NCBI RefSeq assembly: GCF_026212465.1
Contig: NC_080058.1
Coordinates: 7,528,001 to 7,592,000, forward strand
Direction: 5' to 3'
Length of the DNA stretch: 64,000 bases
Source of the DNA: Amaranthus tricolor
Taxonomy: Eukaryota; Streptophyta; Magnoliopsida; Caryophyllales; Amaranthaceae
This document shows, one piece after another, positions 44,815 to 57,240 of the stretch. The notes beneath the pieces are model-generated. The model saw nothing but the letters and a program-made list of their open reading frames with translations. It ran no database searches and was not told the DNA's origin. Made by a program: the position numbers and the translations under genes. How positions within the stretch are numbered: position 1 is the stretch's first letter; the number at the start of each line of letters is the position of its first letter.

Positions 44815-45015
44815 ATTTCAATCGTAATTAACTAATAATATCTATTTATGCTTGATTAAAATATAAAAACATAATTTTAATAAAATTTACTTTGAGGGAA
44901 ATCAATTAAGATTCCAATTGACTATGTTTAAAGTTATAAATAAAGAATATAACACATATTAAGAGTGATCGATGAATACTGTTAAAAGAAAATTGGACAA
45001 AAATACTGAGTATGT
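44815..45015. repeat. Decayed Stowaway-like MITE copy
   Basis: It shares TTTATGCTTGATTAAAATAT, ACTTTGAGGGAAATCAA, TTAAGAGTGATCGATGAATA and GGACAAAAATAC with the relatives at 41725 and 43961. The ends are not clean. Confidence 0.45.
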
Positions 45016-45128
45016 TGGAGTATTTTCTTATGTGTTATTTACTTTATTTTAGATTGTTTTATGAAAATGGTCTTATTGTTAGGTTTTCATCAACACTTTT
45101 TTTTTCTTTTTTATGATAATAATAATAA

Positions 45129-45193
<65 letters not shown>

Positions 45194-45195
<2 letters not shown>

Positions 45196-46265
45196 GAAAA
45201 TTAAAAGAAACTACCTATTCTATAGCACATTTTGTAAAAAACTATGTAATCTAATTTTTTTTGCAAAAAACTACTTTACATGATATTATTGATCGCAAAA
45301 GACTACCACTTGACGGAATCAGTTAGTTGACCATCAAGTGAGTCTTTAACCTTGCACGTGACGGGCATGTAATTTCCACTTGGCATTATCAATTTGATAT
45401 TTGTATTTTTTTAAAATATTTTTAAAATAAAACAAATATTTTATTAAAAAAATAAAAAAAAAAGGAAAAAAACCACCATTTTAACCTGTGTTCTCAAACT
45501 AAATCCACTATTTTAACCTCCATGACCCGAACTCCTTAAACCACCTCCATGTCTCTCTTCATCTTCTTCCAACAATCGTACCCTCACGTGCTTGAAATGC
45601 AATTCAATCTCTCACATCACGTGTGTCCCTCCTAACACCGCCAAATCTCCTTACCTCTGCTTTCTTTGTTCAAACCCTCATTTCAAGTTATTTGATTTTA
45701 AGAAACCCAGAAAATCACAATCCAATAATAGGTCGGAACCCAGGTTTGTTGTCCGTCCACTTCTGGAAATTCGGATGAGAAACTGGGTGCATGGAGATTG
45801 AGACTGAGGTCTAGGGGTAAGAGTGGGAGTCTTAAATTGATTGGAAGTCAGAATCAGACACGTGGGAAAGATAAAGCTTGTGTGGGATAATGAAGGAGAA
45901 ATGGATTTAGCCAAGGATGAGCCTGAAAATGAATTGCAGTGCTTTGATGGTGATAAATCAAGGGTATTGAAGTATATTGATGATGATAGTGGTAGGGCTT
46001 TAGCTGATAAATCAAGGGTATTGAAGTATGTTGATGATGATAGTGGGAAAGATAAAACTTTACTTAAAATAAAATTAAAGTTAAAAATTGACTCAACCAA
46101 TCAAAATTTGACATATGTCATTCTTTTTCCCAAAACTTTTTATATAGTCAAACCCTCAAACTTAACGGTCAACTAATCTTCTCCATTAAATTTTTGCAAA
46201 AAAATTAAAATAGGTAGTTTTTTGCAGAGAGTGCTATGGAATAGGTAGTTTTTAGTAATTTTCTA
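45194..46265. mobile_element. Probable Pack-MULE with ~130-bp terminal inverted repeats
   Basis: The left end TAGAAAATTAAAAGAAACTA, CCTATTCTATAGCACATTTT and GCAAAAAACTAC is matched by the reverse complement of the right end: TAGAAAATTACTAAAAACTA, CCTATTCCATAGCACTCTCT and GCAAAAAACTAC. A second matched block contains AGTTAGTTGACC on the left and GATTAGTTGACC on the right. The 9-bp TAATAATAA lies on both sides (45185-45193, 46266-46274), but inside an AAT microsatellite, so it is not decisive. The interior is clearly less AT-rich than the surroundings and looks like captured genic DNA. Confidence 0.75.
45592..46176 (+). pseudogene. Gene-like sequence inside the Pack-MULE
   Basis: One frame reads ISHITCVPPNTAKSPYLCFL, CSNPHFKLFDFKKPRKSQSN, then RFVVRPLLEIRMRNWVHGD and a stop at 45801. 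A second frame (from 45841) reads IRHVGKIKLVWDNEGEMDLA and then KSRVLKYIDDDSGRALAD followed by KSRVLKYVDDDSGKDK. The DNA for DKSRVLKY(I/V)DDDSG is a direct duplication. The H..C and C..C pattern near the start recalls part of a zinc finger, but I cannot assign it. The frame breaks and the transition into the TIR suggest chimeric captured exons rather than a working gene. Confidence 0.5.
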
Positions 46266-46283
46266 TAATAATAATAATAATAA

Positions 46284-46361
<78 letters not shown>

Positions 46362-46452
46362 TTTCATAGAAAGAAACTTTATAAGAAGTTGGTAAGGAGC
46401 TGAGCAACAAGTTGAGTACCTACCCCTTTTGAATATAAAAAGTTAGTCTGTG

Positions 46453-46506
<54 letters not shown>
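46266..46506. repeat. ATT/AAT microsatellites with a short 3' fragment of the RT-like element
   Basis: ATT runs (46285-46318, 46327-46360) border a 93-bp piece (46362-46454: CATTTCATAGAAAGAAAC, TAAGAAGTTGGTAAGGAGC, CAACAAGTTGAG). This matches 40760-40850 at the end of the RT-like element. An AAT run follows (46455-46506). It behaves like a strongly truncated second copy that also sits against ATT repeats. Confidence 0.7.
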
Positions 46507-48653
46507 TTACACCATTTATTTTTTTGTCTTATTCTCATTAGAGGTTTTATCTAGTCGATTTTGATTCAGGTAGGTTCAAATCAGATTTTGTGTCTACATT
46601 AGGTTTTACATATGTGTTAATTTACTTTTAAAGTCAAAACAAGATTGAATCGTTGATTGAGTCTATTTTTATAACTCCTAATTCTCTCAACAATATTTTT
46701 TTATTTTGAAATAAATTGTAGCAGATTTAGAATTTAAAATTATCAGTAGCTACCAATAGACAAAAAAATTACTAGTAATAAAATTTCATCAAAATTGCGA
46801 CAACATATTGCTTGTATTATCACTTGTTTTACCATATACTTGAAAAATTGCGACAACGTATTGAACAACTAGCACAAAAACACAAAATACAATGATTAAA
46901 AATTTTAAAAATTAACGTGGATTAAAATATAAAAATTGAATGTAATCACTATGTATCAACTATATATCATTAAATGATAGAAATTTAACAATTATTTCTT
47001 TGATTAGACATTTATTAATCATTAATTATTAATAATAATCAATGCTTAATCTTGTATGATTTATTTAGTATTTAAATTAAATAACACCACCAAAAATAAA
47101 CTTATTTTTTTTTACAATTTCAATAAATCATAATTATCCTATAAACGATGTACATTGGGCATGATGATGAAAAATAATTTAAATAAATATAAATAAAATA
47201 GTTAATAATCACCCTTAAATACAAAGGGTCAAAGACCACGAAACACAAGAAAATGAAGAGTCTAAAAGAGCTTAAACGATTGGGAAGCTTAGTTTCCACC
47301 GCATTTAACAATCATCATAAATAAGGGCAATATGTGACACTTTCTAAGAATATATTTAAATAGATGATAAGTATTTAGTAGTTTAATTGAGATGAATTAA
47401 TACCCCTCTTAATAAGGGAATTAATAGAATATGTACTAAAGCCACTAACTGAGATTTATTAATACTCTCTTGATAAGGGAGTTAAGAAATGTGAAATAAA
47501 GGTTATTTTGTAGCTCATATACTTTCTTCGGTAGTTCATGAATTATACTTTCTCGTTTCCTAATATTTTCTCTGTTTACTTTTTTACAGTTTTCAAAGTA
47601 AATTTTGAATTTTAAAATCTTTAAATACGCATCACAAAACATTACAAAAAATATATAATAAAAAAGTATATATTAAGACGAATCTAAGGAGATTTCACAT
47701 GAATATAATTTATCATCTATATATGTCTTAAAAATTTTAATTAAATTTATCTCTTCAAACTAGAGTAATTTAAACGGAAAAAATATTAGAAAACGGAGAA
47801 AGTAATGTTCATTCATGACATTATTTCTCTAGTTTAACTCATTGAAGAAAGCGGTGTTTTGTATAGTTTACTCCTTACATCATGATAAGAAAAGTTTTTA
47901 ATATTGATAATTCCTCCTATACAAGTCAATCCTAATTATAGGCAATGTAGGTATTTGTATAGGATTTAAAGTTAGAAAGATTCCTAATATTTGATCAAAT
48001 ATTTGGTTAATGAATTAGACACTAAAAAATTTGCACTTTATGATTAGTTCTTTTATCAATTAAGAAGTATATGACACGTATATATTTATAATATAATGAT
48101 AATTATAGTATATGAGGTCTGTCTCTGTTATTTTCCAACACATGTTATTCGTTAAAGTTTATAATCGACTCTCCATAGAGAATGCCCATTTCTTTCACTT
48201 TGCGTAAGGCCCATAAAATATCAAAAATGAGGGTCACTCCTATACATATCATCACAACATTATTCAAAAAGTGAAAATTGAAGATGATGTTCAGTATATA
48301 ATACATCGATCATACTTTATTAGGTTAAGTTGATTTCTTGACAATCTACTCTGTTTATGGAGTTTAAACAAGATTTTTACACTCTTTTTTTCATTATGTG
48401 ACAATGCAATTCCAAATATTAAATATATCCACAATTTTTCTTCATTGCAACCATGTGTATTAAGGACAAATGCATAGATAGTGATAGGACAGGATCTCAC
48501 TTAAGTTGTTTAATTCTTTTATTTAATTATGTATATCGAATTTGTCTAAACTAATCCTAACTACTTTTTATTTTCTGTATTTATTTTTATTTTTATATTG
48601 ACTAAAATATGAAGCTAAGATTTATATAGATTAGGAGCACACCCACACATGGC
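46507..48653. other. Intergenic with a decayed Stowaway-like MITE (about 47540-47810)
   Basis: TACTTTCTCGTTTCCTAATA ... AAAACGGAGAAAGTAA near 47549-47812 has the size, edges and core (TATATTAAGACGAATC, CATGAATATAATTTATC) of the family at 18820. The rest shows no gene. Confidence 0.45.
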
Positions 48654-49268
48654 CTATAAATTTTTTATTAAGATTGTCTCACTGTGAGACTGCTTAATAT
48701 GGACTAACCCAAATATAATTTCTTAAAATTCAATGAAAAAACTAATTTTTATTTAGGTAACTCCTATATAAGTTTAACTTTGGATTGATTGTATTAAGAT
48801 TGTCTCACAGTAAGGCGATCTCATACAAGACTTGTGAAATTAAACTCATCACCACCTCCACGTTATATTATACTCCTATATAGTATATTACAACTAACAA
48901 CTATACTACATTTTATCAAACTTGTTGGTGAAAAAAAAAATGATGCGTGTGGAAGTAAATTTTATTAAAATTAATATTTACTAATTGTTAATTAAAGACA
49001 ATTTAAGATATTTGTCATTAAATATATTTATTGACAAATATATAAAATCAAATGATAGAATATAAATTATACAACTAACAACAATTCCACATCCCAAATT
49101 ATTGAGAGAGAAAAAAAAAAAAAATAAGAAACTTTTTATTTTAAGGTGGTATATTTAAAAAAAGGTCACTCACTGGAGTAAAGTTCTGCATTTTGTCATT
49201 TCATTGGAGTTGTTGCTGAGAACAAAGTAAAGGAAAGGAAAAGTAGCGAGCCACTAAAAGTTGGGAGA
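48654..49268 (+). promoter_or_regulatory. Upstream region of sugar transporter 1, with two copies of a hairpin motif
   Basis: TTAAGATTGTCTCACTGTGAGAC (48668) and TTAAGATTGTCTCACAGTAAGGC (48797) are direct copies of a short hairpin-forming motif of a kind also seen near 15575 and 30088. The last 200 bp before the start codon at 49269 would include the 5' leader. A TATA box could not be chosen among many AT-rich words. Confidence 0.35.
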
Positions 49269-52200
49269 ATGAAGGACGATTCCAAAGTACATCTTCTTAA
49301 TGGGAGTAGTACCAACAATAATGATATCATTGTAGATGATGTTCATGTCTCAACACCGACACAACATGCAGCGGCGACGATGGCGCCTGCGTCAACCGTC
49401 ACTCATACTCTCCTTTTTTCTGCTTTCATCGCTGTTTTGGGTTCTTTTTCCTTTGGATTTGTTGTAAGTTTCTTCATCTCTTTCATTAGGTTTTTAATTA
49501 ATCAATGCGTTGTCCGTTTGATGAAGGATCATTGATATTGTTAAGGATTTGAGTTAAATTGCATGATGAGTATGTTTTACTCTGTTTTTAAGTTTACATT
49601 ACTGATTGTGAACTGATTCTCGTTTTTCTAAACAGAAATAAATTGCCTTTAATTTTGATTCTATGAGAAAAGTGACATGTTATTCGTCAATTAGGGTTCG
49701 TTTTGATGCAGATCATTCAGATCGTGAAGATTTTTTTGATTCGATTTAAGATTTTTTCGGTGGTTTTACGTAATTTTATAGTATTGTTCTGTTTCTTGGA
49801 TGATACCCTCGGCTATTGCGTAGTTGAATTCCTTAATTTTGCTACATGCATACAGTTGATTAAAAATAATTATCACGATCAATGATTTGATTTCATTTGA
49901 TTTGGACTGGTTCTGTTTAGTAATTAATTTGGTTTGTTTTTGAATAGAACAACAACAATTATTACTTTGTTCGGGTTTGAATTGTCATGAAGTAAAAGGT
50001 TATACTAAGACTGTATGTTTAACAATTTAAGTTAAGTTGTATAAACCAGTTATAGATAGATTACCATTTACCATATTTAGTTTATATATGTTCTAGCTAT
50101 ATTGTAATTTTCACCAAGTATTTATAGGCTAGTCAAGGAATATATTATTGCTCTCAAAATAGATTCCAAGGGAAGATTTTTTGGTGAAGTTAAGTAATAA
50201 ATGTAATCATATTTATTACTGTATTATGTATATGTATATCTTCTAGAAACAGTAATAAAATATGTTCTTGGAAATTAACTAATATTGTGGCTAACAATAA
50301 CACAGACAGGTTATACATCACCTGTGGAAGCTCAAATCATGAAGGAGCTTGATCTTTCAATAGCAGAGGTATTCACTTCTTTTTCTTGAAAACTCAAGGC
50401 ATGTGTTGCATGGGCTACACAATTTATGTCGTTTCCTAGTATTTTGCTAGAATATCTAAGTGTGTTTTGGTCCAGTTTTCTTTGTTTGGATCAATGAATA
50501 GTATTGGGGGGGCATTAGGTGCTATTATATGCGGCAAGATAACAGATTATCTTGGTCGAAGACATGTAAGTATTCATTCTTTTTCTGGCATTTCTGGCAT
50601 TAGCTATTGCGTTCTTTATGTTTCGATTAAGGTTAATTCCTTTTTTGTTTTATCAATTTTGTTTGACATTTGATAAGGCAGACGTTACAACTATTTGATA
50701 TACTTTATCTTGCTGGCTGGTTTGCCACATCAATAAGCCAGGTTCGTTCGTTTGTTCTATCATTGCTTTTGTAATTCAAGTTGTATTAAATTTGAAAGTT
50801 TTGGTTTAAGCTGTGATTTTAATAATCTGATTCTTGGATGAAAGGGTGCATGGATGCTTGACTTGGGTAGATTTATGTTAGGCGTTTCTATGGCTGTTAC
50901 AGGCTATGCTGTGAGTATAAGTCTCGGTTTTACGATTGATACAGATCATAAATTATACATACATTTATTCTTCTCTACACTGTGTCAGATACCGGTCTAC
51001 CTAGCAGAATTTACACCCAAAAATCATCGTGGAGCATTCGTAATCCTGCATACGGTATATGAATTAAAGTTATTAAAATAAGAATATACGATTCAAATAA
51101 GTATTCCTACTCCGGCTTTGATTGTTTAACCTGGGAATATTATTATGTTTCAGTTAGTGCTAACAGTTGGAGCATCAACAGCATTTCTGATTGGACTAGT
51201 CACCTCCTGGCGTACTTTTGCTCTGATGGGTATCTCTTCTGTTTCTTGATGTACCTTATTTTCATTTTCCCTGTCTCAAAATCTCTGTTTGAACATTGTT
51301 CCAGGAATTATTCCAAGCCTTGTACAATTTGTTGGTTTATTCTTCATTCCAGAATCCCCTAGATGGCTGGTAATTAATGCATGTTTGAATCATTTCCTTT
51401 AACAGTAACCACTTTTCAGATGCCGACTTAAGATTGTTTTGCAGTTGTTAATGAATAAAAATAAGGAGTTTGAAGCAGCTCTACAACGTTTCATGGGAGC
51501 TTCTGTTGATATTTGCCAGGAAGCCGCTGATATTAGGGTAACTGATTTAAGGTCTATCACTCTATCTTGATAGGTCTGCTTCAAATTGAGGATTCAAAAG
51601 AAAAGTTATTATTTTTTGTGAAGGACTGTGCGGAAGCTCTTCATCAAATGGAAGAAGTTAGCATCCTGCAACTATTTCAAAAGAAATATGCTTATTCACT
51701 AATGGTAATTTACTAATGACAGACCAGGAACGATATTTTTATAATACTTAATCATTTAGTAAATTTTACATGATTGGAATGAGATTTAGGTTGGAATTGG
51801 TCTTTCAGCTCTTAGTATGCTTGTTGGTCTAAGCGGGATCATAGCCTACGCTGGTTCTATATTCGAATCTGCAGGTTGGTTAGCACCTATGGCACAATAT
51901 TTCCTGAACTTAAGTCTTCTAAGATAGACATTTAAATGTGGTTCTGTTGCTGTTAATAGGAGTTTCTGTGATGATGGGAACTATAGCATTGGCCATTTTT
52001 CAGGTATTTTGTTAGTCATGAGTTTCCATTCATAATCACAATATTGGTGAATAGTAGATGTTAATCTTATAAACATTTTTACTATATGCAGCTTCCAAGT
52101 CTAGGCCTGGGTATAATTTTGATGGATAAATGTGGGAGGCGTCCTCTTCTTATGGTTCGAACTCTAGAATTTGTTAGCTAATTATCATGATAGATTTAGA

Positions 52201-53549
52201 TAATAGTATTTATTGATCACAAAATGTGTTTTACATGAACTCTGATCGTGCAACAACTATCAGACTTCAGCAGCTGGTCTTTGCTTAGGTTGCTTGCTGG
52301 CTGGTTTTGCATATTTGCTTAAGGTTTGATTTACGCGGTTGCATTTTATTGTCAGCGCTGTTTCAAGAACAGTTCTGTGGTACTAATTGGTCGTATTCAT
52401 TCAGGGATGTCATTTGCTTGCTGATTTGAGTCCCTATATTGCACTTTCGGGCATATTGGTAACTTAAAGTCTCAAACTCATTTTGCTGCATTTATATTTT
52501 ACTTTTTCTTATATTTATGAACTTTTTGAAGTAAATAATTAAATGACTTAACCGGCTCCGAACCTTTTTTGGTCAACGAATCCGCTGATTGACAAAATTC
52601 CTTATATCCCTAAACCACCGTACACATGGAGGCTTCAATGTCATGAAGTCATGATGAAAAATTTATCACTGTTCACTACATTAAAAAGGACTATATGGGC
52701 TAGAATAAAAAAACTATTATGTCCCTTATTTCAATAGAGCTAAAAATTTATAGTTATTAGTTTCGAATTATCATGAACTATATTAAAATGACTTATTAAA
52801 TTATGTGCATTTCTTATTTATGTGAAGTTGAAGATGACCTTTGTTATTAAATATCAATCGGAAATGTCTTTATTATCACTAATAGGTGTAAGGTTGCGTA
52901 CATCTAACCCCATCAAACTCCGCCTAGGCGGAAGCCATGTCATGGCATAGGCATAATGGAATGTTGTTGAATCAAAACATTCTATAATTGCGATGATGAC
53001 CTGGTACGCCATCACCTTATACATGAGATCCGACTTATTTGATTTTAGGGAATTTTCTTTTGCAGTTGTATGTTGCTTCATATCCTATTGGGGTGGGTGG
53101 AGCAACTTCAGTTGTTGTTTCAGAGGTATGAGCACCTTAACATTTGGTTAAATACTCACATGTACATTGCAACAAAAATAAATTTAATTAGTTAAGTGGA
53201 TTAAATGGGCTAATTGAGTGTTAATATGCTACTATCAGATATACCCTCTTAATATAAAAGGGATTGCAGGAAGTATTGGTGCTCTGGTTGGCTGGTTAAC
53301 AGCATGGGTTGTTTCTTATGCTTTTAATTTTGCTATGGAATGGAGTCCTTCAGGTGAATTCTATTCTATTAGAAAATATTCTTCTGTTATAAAGTGCACA
53401 AAATAATAACCTGTATTGTCTCAGGAACATTTTTTGTACTGGCTAGTATTTGCGCGTTTACACTGATATTTGTGGCAAAGTTGGTACCGGAGACAAAGGG
53501 AAAGAAACTCGAAGAAGTGCACATGTCGATAAGCAATGTTTGGCAATGA
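49269..53549 (+). CDS. ERD6-like sugar transporter 1 (MFS monosaccharide transporter)
   Basis: Eighteen exons with GT..AG borders and consistent phases give 486 residues: 49269-49463, 50306-50368, 50476-50565, 50682-50741, 50845-50910, 50989-51054, 51154-51229, 51305-51369, 51445-51537, 51624-51704, 51790-51874, 51960-52003, 52092-52154, 52264-52323, 52405-52458, 53066-53125, 53239-53353 and 53425-53549. The signatures of the sugar porter family are all present: [11 protein letters not shown] after TM2, [28 protein letters not shown] after TM8 and [12 protein letters not shown] at the end. Twelve membrane segments are expected. A soluble Ser/Thr/Asn-rich N-terminus precedes TM1. ERD6-like proteins typically export sugars from the vacuole by facilitated diffusion; that role is inferred from the family. 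It is the upstream member of a tandem pair. I see no defect. Confidence 0.93.
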
Positions 53550-54052
53550 TGGCTGATGGAGAAGAAAACCTCCTATAAATGATGGAAACTGGTATCATTT
53601 CTCACATTCTCTATACTTGAGTACACGAGTAAGTTTTGTTTGGAGGATTTTGCATGAACGAGCATCAAGAAGTTTAAGAGCCGCAAAATCTTGACACAAT
53701 AATCTTTTAAAATTTCGGCATGATGGTTTTGAAGGAAAACGCAGGAGGGAATCAACCATAGGCGGAGCTACCTTAGGATGGAGGTCGGTCATGATCTACC
53801 CTTGAAGATTATAGAAAGTGTAGTTTATATGGAAAACTTTTTGCACAAAATATATGCTTATTCTATTCTATGTTATAACTCAAGCAACTCCTTGGTTTTG
53901 CTGCCAATATAAAAAAAACTGATTAAGAACACTTGTTATTAGTAATAGACTTATAGGCATTAGATAGTTTAAATCCCATTAATTAATATGACTTGCAACT
54001 CTCTACAATTTTCTTTGCTTTACCTGTCATGGGTGATGGGTCATGGTACAAT
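53550..54052 (+). other. 3' region of transporter 1 up to the copia element
   Basis: Sequence between the stop codon and the retrotransposon presumably holds the 3' untranslated region. AT-rich words near 53880-53930 could serve as a polyadenylation region. No other gene is seen. Confidence 0.4.
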
Positions 54053-54260
54053 TGTAGGAAAGTAAATGTTTTTAGTATAATATCAGTATAATTAGTGTGA
54101 TTGTAATTTTTTGTAATTATTCTTGCGTTCCTAATGAGTTTTCTAATCATGTATTTATAGGGGCTTCATGTAATCATTTTACTTAATACAAAAACTGTAT
54201 TCCAACCCTAAACACTGTCTTTAATCCTTAATTTCCGCATTATTATTATTTTATTTTTCA
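54053..54260 (+). repeat. Copia 5' LTR (208 bp)
   Basis: It runs from TGTAGGAAAGTAAATG to TTATTTTTCA. It holds a TATA-like word (GTATTTATAGGGG), and ends with a short ATT run. It matches the 3' LTR apart from scattered substitutions and the length of the ATT run. Confidence 0.92.
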
Positions 54261-54341
54261 TGGTATCAGAGTCGTAAGATTTTTTTCGGGACCGGCGAAA
54301 CCTTTTTTGGCATTCATCATCTACCTTCAATCTTACCTGTC

Positions 54342-55540
54342 ATGGGGGATTCCGAACAAAAACCAAACACAAAAAACCAAATAATCACAATGGCACAAAT
54401 GGAACAAATGTTTAATTTGTTTCAGAAAATGAACAAAGAAAACCAGAGGAGTGATTCATCAACATCGGAGTAGTTACGGGTAGCTGAGAAACTGAACTAT
54501 CAAAACAACACCAAATGGAGTAAACTCATACATATAGCAATTGAAGGTATGGGACGGCTCAGCCATATCATAGCCGCCCCACCTAGCACAACTGACCTTA
54601 ATTATCAACAATGGAATCATAAGGATTCCATGGTCCTTTTATGGATTATCGCGAATATTGAACCGAATCTTGTCAACCAATTTCTCGATTACAACACAGC
54701 ATGGGATTTATGGGTAGGAATTGAAACCCTTCTTGGCAGTGGGCGAGATAAACTCCAGATCTGAGTTCAAGAGCTGCCTCAATCAAACAAAATCATGACA
54801 CTATTGAAGTGTATTTTGGCAAATTCAATACTATATGGAAAGAAATTGATAGGCGAATGCCGAACCCCATAAAACACTTAGAAGACATCACAATCTTTAA
54901 TACTTACATCAAACACAAAGATTGTATCAATTTTCTTGCTGGAATAAATGACTCCTTTGACAAGGAGCGTCAGGATCTGTTAAATCAGACTCCTTTACCG
55001 ACATTGGATGTGGCCTATGCCGCTGTTCGCAGAGAGGTTGCTAGGCGTGGCATTATGGTCCACGTTTCATCATCGGAACACGGTCCCTCAAAAATTGGCT
55101 CCGGTCTTGCCGCCCATCACCGGTCAGATAAACCCTCATTCCGGCGAGAAGATCAGACTAACCTAAGATGTGGTCATTGTGGTGGGACAAGACACACCAA
55201 GGACGGTTGCTTCAAACTCATAGGTTACCCGAAGTGGTGGGAGGAACTACAAAAAAAGAAGGTTGCCACCAAGGCATCGGTGAACCGGACCCGGGCGACA
55301 AAGCCCTCCTTGCTGCTGCAGGTCCTATCGGTGGCGAAGAGGATGGAGGTTTGTATGGGATGCATCGTGACACAGGAACAAAAACAACCAAGAGGAGAGA
55401 GAAACCCACAGTAGCCATGAGAAAGGAGAACACGGAATCGGCAGTGGGGAAAGAGAAAGGGCAAAATGAAAACCTTCCAAAAATAGGTTTTTATCGAGAG
55501 GTAACTTGGAGTCAAACCCTATCCCTAATATGAAGAGGAC
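54342..55540 (+). pseudogene. Copia gag remnant
   Basis: From the ATG at 54342 the frame reads MGDSEQKPNTKNQ and soon meets a TAG stop (near 54471). It reopens as LRVAEKLNYQNNTKWSKLIH, NYQQWNHKDSMVLLWIIANI and AWDLWVGIETLL, with a further stop and a frameshift near 54765-54800. Then FGKFNTIWKEIDRRMPNP and TLDVAYAAVRREVARRG lead to the nucleocapsid zinc knuckle CGHCGGTRHTKDGC, a CX2CX4HX4C motif, at about 55170-55212, then FKLIGYPKWW. The capsid-like domain and knuckle are typical of copia gag. It cannot be translated in one piece. Confidence 0.88.
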
Positions 55541-55629
55541 CACTCCTTTTATGACCCAAAAAACTGGCCCCAATTCGCTACACAAAACCGGCCCATTTTT
55601 TCCACCCAACATAATACTTATACCTCTAA

Positions 55630-57240
55630 GGCCCTAAATGTTTTATCTCAAAAACCCTCAACCCCTTGGATCTTTTATTGTGGTGCTACTGATACGATGA
55701 CTTTTGATGCTAATTATATTTTAACCCACACACCCACATCCCGAACTCATACAAATTGCAAATGGGGAGTGTCCGGGTTCATAGTGTTGGTTCTGTAAAT
55801 GTGTCATCGTCCATTCATTTAAATAATTGTTTGTTAATTCCAAGTTTGTTTCATAAATTGTTATCGGTCAGTCAGCTGGCCAAGGAGCTTAATCGTACCA
55901 TTCTTATGTCTTCTTCTGGTTGTTTTGTGCAGGATGCTCAGATCGGGATAATCATTGGACAATGGTACTGATCGAGGAGGTTTATACTATATGGATGAGA
56001 CGACTCACCAAAGTCGAGCTTTGCTTACTCGAGGTCTCTCTGATTGTTACACCTGGATGTGACATTGGCGCTTGAGTTACCCTTCTTTAGCTTATTTACA
56101 ACATTTATTTCCTTTTTATAAAAACAATTTTATGTCTCTTAAGTGTGAAACATGTGTTCTAGCTAAAAGTTATAAACATTCCTATTCCCCTAGTTTGTCT
56201 CGTTTTACTAGTCCTTTTTCATTGATACATTTTGATGTGTGGGGCCCTGCTCCGGATTTTGCTATTCATCATTTTTCGTATTATGTTTTATTTGTAGATG
56301 ATTGTACTCGTATGAGTTGGGTATATTTTTTGAAACACAAATCTAAAGTTTCCTCAGTTTTCGTTACTTTCTATAATATGCTTAAAACTCAATTTCATGC
56401 CACACCACAAATATTATGATCATATAATGGGGGGAGTATGTTAATTTTTCCCTACAAGAATTTCTCTGTAATCTTGGCATGATTCATCAAACCTCTTGTC
56501 CAAATACATCACAACAAAATAGAGTGGCAGAACGAAAAAATCGAACTTTGCTTGAAATCTCTCGAGCCCTTCTCATTGAATATTATACCCCTGCTCATTT
56601 TTGGCCTGAAGCCATTGCTATGGTTACCTACCTTACAAATTGTCTTCCTTTCTAACCCTTAAACTACAAAACACCTCTAGCTACTTTGGGCTCGTTTGTT
56701 TCTCTCCCTTCACATCATTCTCTACCACCCCGCATTTTTAGCTGTGTTGTGTTTGTCCATCTCCCTAAGCACAGTCGAACCAAACTTGAACCTCGGGCTG
56801 TTAAATGTGTTTTTGTTGGGTATGGAGTACATCAGAAGTGGTATAGATGTTTTGATCCTATACACAACCGAATGTATACTACTATGGATTGTGATTTTTT
56901 TAGGACACCTTTTAATATACCCAGCCTAGCTCTCAGGGGGAGAGTGTGAGTGATGACTTAAGCTGGCTATTACATCCTACACCTCTAGTTGTGACCGGTA
57001 TGGGACTAAAAGAGCAAGTTGGTGGAGCTATTGATGTTGTTTCTAAAGACATAGTATCTCCTCTTCAGTTTGATCCAGTCCCTTCTGATGAGCATTCATG
57101 TTCTCATGAGATATTTTTCGAGCTCGTGCATACTATTGATAATAACTCTGTTGATTCTGCACCTGTTAGTGTGTCAAACAGACGTGAGTTGCATCCCAGA
57201 AGCATGAGGGGAGTTTCCCAAAGAGATATGACCTAGAGTT
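55630..57240 (+). pseudogene. Copia protease and integrase remnant
   Basis: The protease start reads WIFYCGATDTMTFD (about 55667). The Asp-Ser/Thr-Gly triad expected there is Tyr-Cys-Gly, so the catalytic Asp is lost. The GAG-pre-integrase knuckle (CETCVLAKSYKH, about 56140) is followed by integrase pieces FDVWGPAP and FVDDCTRMSWVYFLKHKSKV. At about 56415 the expected second catalytic Asp of D-N-G-G-E is a Tyr, with a TGA stop just before it. Later pieces include RVAERKNRT, FWPEAI and KCVFVGYG (about 56530-56825) in shifting frames. Confidence 0.87.

Noticed and set aside
45678..46100. A 140-codon minus-strand frame rich in Ser and Leu
   Set aside because: It is antisense to the gene-like cargo. 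The repeated LSSSIYFNTLDLS simply mirrors the duplicated segment on the plus strand.
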